Origin: Pontibacter anaerobius
GTDB taxonomy: Bacteria > Bacteroidota > Bacteroidia > Cytophagales > Hymenobacteraceae
Reading direction: 5' to 3'
Length of the DNA: 64,000 bases
Assembly: GCF_026241195.1 (NCBI RefSeq)
Contig: NZ_JAPFQO010000009.1
Span: 186,001-250,000, forward strand
Shown here in pieces: positions 45,033 through 52,145 of this stretch. A program made the translations under genes and the position numbers. Within the stretch, counting starts at the first letter, position 1, and each line of letters opens with the position of its first letter. The notes below the pieces were generated by a model. That model had not been told where the DNA came from. It saw only the letters and a program-made list of their open reading frames with translations, and searched no databases.

Positions 45033-46280
45033 TCACTTCAGCCGCACCTCCTGCACGTGCTCGTAGTCTTTCATGTCCGATATCACCAACACATCGCCGG
45101 GCTGCACGCCGCTTTCCAGCTCCACAAAATCAGTATTGCTTACTCCGGTTCGGGCCGATACCTGCACCAACTCGTCATCGCGGAGCACAAATACCTTATC
45201 CAGAGAACCGCTGTTAAAGTAAGGGCCGTTTTTCACGCGAAGGGCATCGCTTTTAGTAGCCGTGGTCACGAAGAGGTCCACGCGGAGGCTGGGGCGCAGC
45301 AGCTGGTGGCTGCTTTCATCCAGGGCCACATAAAATGTAACCGTGCCGTTTTTCACAGCAGGCTCTATGGCTACAATCTGGCCTTTCAGGTCGGTGGAGT
45401 TGTTGATGCGGGCGATAGCTTCTCCGCCAACGTGCAGCTGGTCAGCAAAGGCATCCGAGATGCTGGCCTGCACCCGGAAGCTGCTCAGGTCGGCAAGTCG
45501 GGCAATTACCTCGCCGGCATTCACGCTGCTGCCGATCTCATCTTTCAGCCAGGTTACCACGCCGGGGCGTGTGGCGCGCACTTCGGCTTGTTTCATTTTG
45601 CGCTCCAGTTCCTCGAGCGAGCGGCCGTTCATGGCCAAAGTATAGCTCAGTTCCTGTTCATCTGCTTTCAGTAGTTTGCGCTCGCTGGCAATGTCGAGCT
45701 CCAGTTGTGCCAGCTCCTGCTGGGCTATCTTTAGTTTTAGTTCGGCCTGCTTTACCTGTTCCTGGGTGCCGCCGCCTATCTTCAGCAGGTATTGTTCATC
45801 TTCCAGTTGGGCCTGCAGGCTTTTCACGTTCATGCGCTTTATGGCCAGCTGCGACTCCAGACTGTTCAGTTTTTTATCCAACTGCAGGCGCATCTGCACG
45901 CTTTTGTGCTGGTTCAGCTGCTGCTCGTCTTTCAGTTTGTCATAGGCAAGTTGGGTAAAGGAGCGATCTAGCAGCAGCACCTGGTCGCCGGGCTGCACCT
46001 GCTGGCCCACACTGCGCACCACCTGCTCTATGCGCGCCTGGATGGGGCTTGTGATGGCCTGCTCATGTTCCGGCACCACCACACCCGAGGCGGTAAGGGT
46101 GGCTATCACCGGCCCACGTTCCACCACGGCGGTGCGAAGCTCACTGCGGCTGATGCCCGGCGCAAGCAGGCTCCTGAACCCGAATATGGCCGCCAGCAAA
46201 ATGCCGGCGGCTATACTTAATTGCCAGATGCGCTTGTGGCGGTTGGCTTGTTTGGTTGAGGCTGATAATTCACGATCCAT
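45033..46280 (-). CDS. HlyD/MacA-like periplasmic adaptor of the efflux system
   Basis: A 415-residue membrane-fusion protein. One N-terminal membrane anchor (IWQLSIAAGILLAAIFGF), a split lipoyl-like domain (AVVERGPVIATLTASGVVVP and TRPGVVTWLKDEIGSSVNAG), a coiled-coil hairpin in between (about 105-215), and beta-barrel and membrane-proximal domains to the end. It should join the FtsX-type permeases to TolC. It is first in the efflux operon; the sigma-54-like promoter and palindrome lie upstream of its ATG. Confidence 0.92.
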   Translation of the reverse strand: MDRELSASTKQANRHKRIWQLSIAAGILLAAIFGFRSLLAPGISRSELRTAVVERGPVIATLTASGVVVPEHEQAITSPIQARIEQVVRSVGQQVQPGDQVLLLDRSFTQLAYDKLKDEQQLNQHKSVQMRLQLDKKLNSLESQLAIKRMNVKSLQAQLEDEQYLLKIGGGTQEQVKQAELKLKIAQQELAQLELDIASERKLLKADEQELSYTLAMNGRSLEELERKMKQAEVRATRPGVVTWLKDEIGSSVNAGEVIARLADLSSFRVQASISDAFADQLHVGGEAIARINNSTDLKGQIVAIEPAVKNGTVTFYVALDESSHQLLRPSLRVDLFVTTATKSDALRVKNGPYFNSGSLDKVFVLRDDELVQVSARTGVSNTDFVELESGVQPGDVLVISDMKDYEHVQEVRLK

Positions 46281-46312
46281 AGTTTTATTTTATACTTGCT
46301 CGTGAGGGTATA

Positions 46313-46328
46313 GCCAATTTAGATGCCA
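46313..46328 (-). promoter_or_regulatory. Sigma-54-like promoter of the efflux operon (imperfect)
   Basis: On the minus strand TGGCATCTAAATTGGC sits about 34 bp before the adaptor ATG. The -24 element TGGCA is good. The -12 element reads TTGG(C), so the GC is shifted by one base from the ideal spacing. Support comes from the sigma-54 regulator encoded in the same gene run and from the palindrome at 46394-46409. Confidence 0.4.
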
Positions 46329-46393
46329 GTTATGTAAGTAGTTGATATATTGGTATTTAAGATTTAAAATACTGGTTTTTAGGCTTTTGTAGG

Positions 46394-46409
46394 TGTTCAA
46401 TATTGAACA
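46394..46409. promoter_or_regulatory. Palindrome TGTTCAATATTGAACA, candidate activator site
   Basis: A perfect 16-bp palindrome centred about 100 bp upstream of the start site implied by the sigma-54-like element, which is the usual position for an NtrC-family upstream activating sequence. The best candidate binder is the Fis-type HTH of the response regulator at 37507-38889. It could instead serve the plus-strand gene that starts at 46585. Confidence 0.5.
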
Positions 46410-46584
46410 GTTTGTGCGATTTTGGAAGGGGGGAGAAAAATGATAATAACCAGTAGGGTTCTAACTATTGTAATATATTATTAAATTTATTTTCAATATT
46501 CAGGATGATGGTATATCATGCTTCTATAGACAATAAGTTATAGAAGGATGCAAATTATTGGAGAAACACCAGAGCACTTTAGAA

Positions 46585-47583
46585 ATGACAGTAAAGGAAG
46601 CAATCTTAAAAAGCTTAGATGAGATAAATGCACTTACAAACTATATGGAGGTTTGTAATCACATTATAGCAAACAAGTACTACGATTTTAAAGACGCTAA
46701 AACGCCTCAAGCAACCGTTTCAGCGTTGCTTGGTGATTTTATCCGAAAAGGAGATACAAGGGTAAAAAGAATTAAGATTTCAGATGGGTCATATTCTTAT
46801 TATTTGACAAAAAATGAGAATAACATTGGTCTTGATACTCTTACCCAAGCAACAGAGCTGGTTTCACCCAAAAAGAATGGGAAGATCAAATCATACGATG
46901 AAAGGGATTTGCATAGACTTCTGAGCAGTTACCTCAAAAACTCAGGAATCTACTCAAAAACTATTTTTCATGAGCAATCAACTTTTGGAAAGGATAGCAA
47001 CCAAATTTGGACACACCCAGACATGATCGGTATTAGCTTCATGAATCTTCAGTCAAAGGCAAGTCAAAATTTTCTAAAGGCTATAAATCGAGTTGATACT
47101 TTTAAGCTAAGCTCTTACGAAATCAAGAAAGAAATAAATAGTGACTCAGAGCTTAAGAAAGCTTTCTTTCAAGCCGTTTCGAACTCAAGTTGGGCTAATT
47201 ATGGATATTTGGTTGCATTCGAAATTAATGACAATCTTACTGAAGAAATGGAAAGATTAAATCAATCCTTTGGGATTGGAATCATAGAACTGAATGCAAA
47301 TCCGTTTGAAAGTAAGATCCTGTTTACACCAACCTATAGAGACTTAGATTTTAAAACTATTGATAAGCTTTGCAAGATCAATAAGGATTTTGAGAAATTT
47401 ATTGAGCAAACAGAAAAGCTAATGACTGCTCAGGAGCGCTACTTTAAAGCCACAGAAAAAGAGCTTGATGAATTCTGTGATCAATATTTAGTTACTGACA
47501 CAGAAATTGAACAATACTGTTTGGATAAAAACATACCATTAGAAGCAGAGAAGGAGCCTTCGTCTTCAACTGCTAATCAATGA
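46585..47583 (+). CDS. HARE-HTH protein with PD-(D/E)XK nuclease-like domain (HrgA/COG2958-like)
   Basis: About 332 residues from ATG 46585; a TTG at 46558 would add nine residues before the domain. Residues 1-75 form a HARE-HTH (VKEAILKSLDEINALTNYME, then ATVSALLGDFIRKGDTRVKR). The C-terminal part has a PD-(D/E)XK-like arrangement: HEQS (Glu ~130), THPDMIG (Asp ~146) and SYEIKKE (Glu ~179, Lys ~181). This architecture is like HrgA/COG2958 proteins, linked to restriction loci in other bacteria. The gene is much more AT-rich than its neighbours, uses different codons and lacks the heptamer common in the rest of the window, all pointing to recent acquisition. No methylase gene is adjacent, so it may act alone, perhaps on modified DNA. 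Function not proven. Confidence 0.72.
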   Translation: MTVKEAILKSLDEINALTNYMEVCNHIIANKYYDFKDAKTPQATVSALLGDFIRKGDTRVKRIKISDGSYSYYLTKNENNIGLDTLTQATELVSPKKNGKIKSYDERDLHRLLSSYLKNSGIYSKTIFHEQSTFGKDSNQIWTHPDMIGISFMNLQSKASQNFLKAINRVDTFKLSSYEIKKEINSDSELKKAFFQAVSNSSWANYGYLVAFEINDNLTEEMERLNQSFGIGIIELNANPFESKILFTPTYRDLDFKTIDKLCKINKDFEKFIEQTEKLMTAQERYFKATEKELDEFCDQYLVTDTEIEQYCLDKNIPLEAEKEPSSSTANQ

Positions 47584-47633
47584 TTTAATAATATTCTATG
47601 AAGTTATAAGGCAAGCTGACTTATACCTATCCC

Positions 47634-48317
47634 ATGAACCTCCCGGAGCACTACGACACCCTCTACCGCACCTCCATAGAGAAAATCCGCTCCGGCCAAT
47701 ACCAACTCGACCCCTTGATCGACTCGGCTGAGGATGACAGGATGGGACTAACACTGCTGCTTCGTCCGGACAAGCAAACCAAACAGCAAATACAGGCTTT
47801 CCTCAGCGAATTGAGAGCTATCGACCCGGCACAGTACTACTACCCGGATTCCGATATTCACGTCACCGTGATGTCCATTATCCCCTGCTACAGCGGCTTT
47901 GAGCTGGGGCAGATTTCGGTGCCGGATTATGTGGAACTCATCCGGAAAAGTATACCTGCTCACAGCCGCATAGAGATCAGCTTTAAAGGCATTACGGCCT
48001 CGCCGTCTTGTGTGATGGTGCAGGGCTTTTTATCCGATAACACCCTCAACCATCTCCGCGATAACCTGCGCGCCAATTTCAGGGACTCAGACCTGGAGCA
48101 AAGTATAGACAAGCGCTACGCCATCCAAACGGCCCATGCCACGGTGGCACGCTTCCGGGCACCCCTCCGCGATACTGAGGCCTACCTGCGGGTGCTGGAA
48201 AAGTATAGAAACCACGATTTCAGCACTTTTACAGTGGATACCCTGGAACTGGTGCACAACGACTGGTACCAGCGCGAGCAGTTCGTGCAAAGGCTGCACC
48301 GGTTCAACCTCGGCTAA
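47634..48317 (+). CDS. 2H phosphoesterase (2'-5' RNA ligase-like)
   Basis: A 227-residue protein with the two H-x-T motifs that define the 2H phosphoesterase superfamily: DIHVTVM (His 76, Thr 78) and TAHATVARF (His 168, Thr 170). Family members cleave or form 2',5'- or cyclic-phosphate bonds in RNA or nucleotides; the substrate here is unknown. No signal peptide, so cytoplasmic. It stands alone between the HARE-HTH gene and DoxX. Confidence 0.85.
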   Translation: MNLPEHYDTLYRTSIEKIRSGQYQLDPLIDSAEDDRMGLTLLLRPDKQTKQQIQAFLSELRAIDPAQYYYPDSDIHVTVMSIIPCYSGFELGQISVPDYVELIRKSIPAHSRIEISFKGITASPSCVMVQGFLSDNTLNHLRDNLRANFRDSDLEQSIDKRYAIQTAHATVARFRAPLRDTEAYLRVLEKYRNHDFSTFTVDTLELVHNDWYQREQFVQRLHRFNLG

Positions 48318-48397
48318 GGCCGTATTCAGGTGGATGGCGCGATCTTTCAGTTGTGTTTTCTCCCTAACCCACCACTTTTTCGTAAGCTACCATACTT

Positions 48398-48835
48398 ATG
48401 AAAAACGCTGCCTTCGGATACTTTTTAGCGCGCCTACCCATCGGCATGAGCATGTTGGGCCACGGCCTGGTACGTCTGCCCAAGTTGCGGGATTTTAGCG
48501 AGGGCATGGCCCAAAACTTTAAGGATACCTGGTTACCGCCGGAGTTGGTACAGGGTTTTGGCTATTACCTGCCGTACCTGGAGCTGAACATTGGGGCGCT
48601 GATGCTGGTCGGGCTTTTTACGCGGGTGGTGTCGGCAGTGGGAGTGCTGCTGATGGTGGCGCTTATCTTCGGCTCCAGCCTGCTCGAGAACTGGAACAGC
48701 ATCTTCAGCCAGATGTTTTACGGGCTATACTTTTGCCTGCTGTTCGTTTTTGAACATAAGTATAACCGCTTCTCACTGGATACCGCCATGCGTGTGCGCC
48801 GAAGTCGGAAAAGACGTGCCACCGCCGTGCAGTAG
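48398..48835 (+). CDS. DoxX-family membrane protein
   Basis: A 145-residue protein with four hydrophobic segments and the DoxX-like start FLARLPIGMSMLGHGLVRLP, followed by YYLPYLELNIGALMLVGLFT. The C-terminus is strongly basic (RVRRSRKRRATAV). DoxX-like proteins are small inner-membrane proteins of mostly unclear role, some tied to redox stress. Confidence 0.82.
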   Translation: MKNAAFGYFLARLPIGMSMLGHGLVRLPKLRDFSEGMAQNFKDTWLPPELVQGFGYYLPYLELNIGALMLVGLFTRVVSAVGVLLMVALIFGSSLLENWNSIFSQMFYGLYFCLLFVFEHKYNRFSLDTAMRVRRSRKRRATAVQ

Positions 48836-48911
48836 TAAGGTTTAGCGGCTTCTGCCAAGCATTTCTCCCTATCTTTCCTTAATTTGCCTCAAACCGAAAA
48901 TTACATTCTAC

Positions 48912-50687
48912 ATGACCTACCAAGAAAGATTAGCAGCCATCCGAAGCCAGATGAAAGGCGAGGGCGTGAGCGCCTACATCATTCCATCGGCTGATCCGCA
49001 TATAAGTGAGTATGTGCCAGACAGGTATAAGTGCATTGAGTTTGCCTCCGGCTTCACCGGCTCGGCGGGCACACTGGTAATTACCGAAGACACAGCCCAC
49101 CTCTGGACGGATGCGCGCTACTTTGTGCAGGCCAATGAGCAGCTGGAGGGTACCGGTTTTGAGTTGGCGAAACTACGCGTGCAGAACGCACCGGAATATA
49201 TCGACTGGCTAGGCGAGCGGTTGCCGGAGGGCGCCACCGTGGCTTTCGACGGAAAACTGATCTCCGTGGCTCTGGCCCAATTGCTGGAGTCGCAGCTTAC
49301 GCCGATTGGATTGAAGATCAACAGCGACCGCGATTACCTGCAGCCGATCTGGCAGGACAGGCCGGACCTGCCATCTGCACCTGCCTTTTTACTAGGTGAG
49401 GAGGTAGTGGGAGAGCGGCTGGAAAGCAAGCTGGAGCGCCTGCGCGCGGCCCTGAAAAAGCATCGAGCCGAGTACCACCTGATCTCCTCGCTTGATGACA
49501 TGGCCTGGCTCTTTAACATGCGCGGCTCCGACGTGAAGTGTAACCCTGTGGTGCTGAGTTTCGCGCTCATTAGCCAAAACAAGGCTATGCTCTTTATGGA
49601 TGCCACCAAACTCAGCGAAGAAGATCAGGCCAGATTAAAAAAAGCCGGCGTGGAGCTGGAGACCTACGACATGATCGAAAGAGCTGTGTCGGCCATACCG
49701 GGCAACAGCATTCTGGTCGACCCGCGCCGCAACTGCTATGCGCTTTACAAGGAGCTGCCAAAGGAGGTGCGCGTGATCCAGGACACCAACCCGACCACTT
49801 TCTTTAAGGCCATGAAGAACGAAGTGGAGATGGAGCATACCCGCCAGACAATGATCAAAGACGGCGTGGCGTTGACCCGCTTCTTTAAGTGGCTGGAGGA
49901 AAACATTGGCAAAACCAAAATAACAGAGCTGACGGTGGTGGAGAAGGTGCGCGAGTTCCGTGCCCAGCAGGAGGGTTTTGTGGGCGAGAGCTTCGATACC
50001 ATCTCCGGTTACAGAGCGCACGGTGCCCTGCCACACTACCGCGTTACCCCTGAAAGCGATATCGAACTGCAGCCAGAGGGCCTTTTCCTGGTTGACTCCG
50101 GTGGGCAGTACACTTCCGGCACTACCGATATTACGCGAGTGGTGTCCTTAGGAAAACTAACCGAGGAGGAAAGTATAGATTATACGTTGGTGCTGAAAGG
50201 GATGATTGACGGCTCCACGGCCCGTTACCCGAAAGGCACGAAAGGCTACCAGATCGATGCCATCACCCGCAAGCCGCTCTGGGACCATGCCCGAAACTAC
50301 GGTCACGGCACCGGCCACGGCGTCGGCTTTTTCCTGAACGTGCATGAGGGCCCGCATGTGCTCAACCCCACGCCAACGGCAGTGGATCTAGAGTTAGGGA
50401 TGATCTCCTCGGTGGAGCCAGGCATTTACCGCACCGGAAAGCACGGCATCCGCATCGAGAACCTGGTGCTTACCGTGCAGGACGAAACCAACGACTTTGG
50501 CGAGTTTTATACTTTCGAGCACCTAACGATGGCCCTGATCGACACCACTCCGGTGAAGAAAGAGCTGCTGGAGGCCCACCAGATCAAGTGGCTGAACGAG
50601 TACCACGCACAGGTAGTAGAAAAACTCGGCCCACACCTGACAGAGGACGAACTGGCCTGGCTGAAAGAGAAAGCGAAGGCGATATAG
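48912..50687 (+). CDS. Xaa-Pro aminopeptidase (peptidase M24B)
   Basis: A 591-residue protein of the long aminopeptidase P form with two N-terminal creatinase-like domains and a C-terminal pita-bread metallopeptidase domain. Metal ligands are visible: LVDSGGQYTSGTTDITR (two Asp), GHGTGHGVGFFLNVHEGP (His), SVEPGIYR (Glu) and GIRIENL (Glu). It removes N-terminal residues before proline using two Mn/Zn ions and is cytoplasmic. Single gene; a degraded hairpin-repeat region follows it. Confidence 0.95.
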   Translation: MTYQERLAAIRSQMKGEGVSAYIIPSADPHISEYVPDRYKCIEFASGFTGSAGTLVITEDTAHLWTDARYFVQANEQLEGTGFELAKLRVQNAPEYIDWLGERLPEGATVAFDGKLISVALAQLLESQLTPIGLKINSDRDYLQPIWQDRPDLPSAPAFLLGEEVVGERLESKLERLRAALKKHRAEYHLISSLDDMAWLFNMRGSDVKCNPVVLSFALISQNKAMLFMDATKLSEEDQARLKKAGVELETYDMIERAVSAIPGNSILVDPRRNCYALYKELPKEVRVIQDTNPTTFFKAMKNEVEMEHTRQTMIKDGVALTRFFKWLEENIGKTKITELTVVEKVREFRAQQEGFVGESFDTISGYRAHGALPHYRVTPESDIELQPEGLFLVDSGGQYTSGTTDITRVVSLGKLTEEESIDYTLVLKGMIDGSTARYPKGTKGYQIDAITRKPLWDHARNYGHGTGHGVGFFLNVHEGPHVLNPTPTAVDLELGMISSVEPGIYRTGKHGIRIENLVLTVQDETNDFGEFYTFEHLTMALIDTTPVKKELLEAHQIKWLNEYHAQVVEKLGPHLTEDELAWLKEKAKAI

Positions 50688-51171
50688 GTGTTACCCTCAC
50701 CCCGTCTCTCCCCTAAAACAGGGGAGGGATGGCGGTGCCGGGGCCAACCACCCCTGCCCCTCCTTGTCTAAGGAGGGGAGTTTTACTTACTGTCTGAATC
50801 AGGATTTACAGGATTTTGGGATGTACAGGATTGCTCGCGAACGATTGTCATCCCCCTCCCCCCCTTCGAAGGGGGACTTTGGACAGAGCAGCGGCTATCG
50901 AGAAATGATCCCAGTCTTTGGGGTGAGCGCCTATGCGAGGTTTTCTGGTGCCGAGCCGGAGGCGAGGCAGCCCGAGGTACGAAAAGAGGGCCCCTACCCC
51001 CGGCAGGAAAAGCTCCCAGCGCGATGCCCAAAGATGAGCCCTCCCGGGCTTGAGGGCACCAAAGCTAGAGCTGAAACTTTAGGTTTGTAGGACTGAGGAT
51101 GAACAGCATCTAAAAAGGATAGCCTAGTTCGAATGGAAGGAAGCGGCTACGAAAGATGGCTTTTCAAACCA

Positions 51172-51190
51172 GTTGAGTTACAAACTCAAC
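51172..51190. repeat. Small hairpin, gttgagtt-aca-aactcaac
   Basis: An 8-bp perfect stem in repeat C. Compared with 42887-42905 the outer pairs differ on both arms, so pairing is kept while sequence changes. Confidence 0.8.
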
Positions 51191-51204
51191 ATCATAAATG
51201 GACA

Positions 51205-51219
51205 CGAGTTACAAACTCG
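51205..51219. repeat. Small hairpin, cgagtt-aca-aactcg
   Basis: A 6-bp perfect stem, the inverted counterpart of the hairpin at 42858-42872. Confidence 0.8.
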
Positions 51220-51434
51220 CGCCAGCAGAAAGGGGGGGCGGACAGAGATATCCGGAACAGCAGCTGTAGTTAGCTTGCTTCGAATTGAAGAAAGCTGGGG
51301 CTAAAGTATAGCCAAAGTATAAAACCTAAGATAATCACCAGTAAGCAAGTATAAATCACACTGCAGCAGGCTGCAAAAAATACGTACTAATGAAGGGAAA
51401 AACAGGAATACCTGAAGCGGCCGCGAACTAAGCC

Positions 51435-52145
51435 ATGCGCGATTTTATACTTTTCATCGACACCGAAACCACCGGCAAACCGCTTGACTGGGATGCGCCT
51501 TATTCTGACGACAATAGTTGGCCATATTCCATTCAGATCGCCTGGGAAGTGTATAACAAAGAAGGGCTGCAACTGAAGTCGGAGAACCATTACATTTACG
51601 AGCCGGAGCTGCAGATATCGGAAACCTCAGGAAAGATACACGGGATTACACCCGAGTTTCTGCAGGCTCACGGCAAAGAGCGAAAGCAGGTACTATCGCT
51701 GTTGGCGCAGGACCTGGAACAGTACCAACCACTGGTGGTGGGGCATTTTATGCAGCTCGATTACCACATGCTGGGAGTAGGTTTCCATAGGGCAAAACTC
51801 TCTAACCCGCTGCTGCAACTCCCTACCTTTTGTACCATGAACGCCTCTGCCAAATTTCTGCTGGATCCGCGGCAGCATTTTCTGAGGCTTGGGGAGCTGT
51901 ATGAGCGCCTGTTTCAGGAGCCGCTGCTTCAGCAACACGATGCAGCCGTGGACGTAAAGGCAACCGCAGCCTGCTTTTTTAGGCTGGCCGAGCAGGGAGA
52001 TATCACGCCGGATACCATTTTGATGCAACAAGAGGAGAGTAAGGCACTGGAGCGCAAATCCTCCTCCAGAACCAAGATCATCCTGTTCGTTATACTTGCG
52101 ATTATTATACTTGCTGTTTTAGGCATCATACTTTATGAGGGATAA
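51435..52145 (+). CDS. Membrane-anchored DnaQ-like 3'-5' exonuclease
   Basis: A 236-residue protein. The N-terminal ~190 residues are a DEDDh exonuclease: FIDTETTG (Asp 9, Glu 11), PLVVGHFMQLDYHMLGVGF (second Asp region) and QQHDAAVDVKA (His and Asp). The C-terminus is a membrane segment (IILFVILAIIILAVLGIILY), unusual for a cytoplasmic exonuclease. It overlaps the next gene by 11 bp, so the two are translationally coupled. In other bacteria DnaQ-like exonucleases are also found beside or fused to CBS/DUF294 proteins, which suggests a joint role; the nucleic-acid or nucleotide substrate is unknown. Confidence 0.88.
   Translation: MRDFILFIDTETTGKPLDWDAPYSDDNSWPYSIQIAWEVYNKEGLQLKSENHYIYEPELQISETSGKIHGITPEFLQAHGKERKQVLSLLAQDLEQYQPLVVGHFMQLDYHMLGVGFHRAKLSNPLLQLPTFCTMNASAKFLLDPRQHFLRLGELYERLFQEPLLQQHDAAVDVKATAACFFRLAEQGDITPDTILMQQEESKALERKSSSRTKIILFVILAIIILAVLGIILYEG

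Larger units (their letters stand above)
50695..51230 (-). repeat. Composite intergenic repeat, copy C (inverted)
   Basis: Reverse-complement copy of the 42849-43345 element. Reading on the plus strand: ccaacc-acccctgcccctcc hairpin module (about 50738-50780), ccagtctttggggtgagcgc, agagggcccctacccccgg, aagctcccagcgcgatgccc, ggactgaggatgaacag, then hairpins at 51172-51190 and 51205-51219 and cgcgccagcag. It has the same order of blocks as copy B with local insertions. Confidence 0.85.

Noticed and set aside
39041..51230. Composite repeats as a CRISPR array or insertion sequence
   Set aside because: There is no regular repeat-spacer pattern and no transposase; the three copies are far apart and internally complex.
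38890..51434. Open frames of 60-108 codons inside the composite repeats (for example about 39190-39508 and 50764-51090)
   Set aside because: They run over hairpins and repeated blocks, are low-complexity Arg/Pro/Gly-rich, are not kept in frame between copies A, B and C, and have no recognisable domain.
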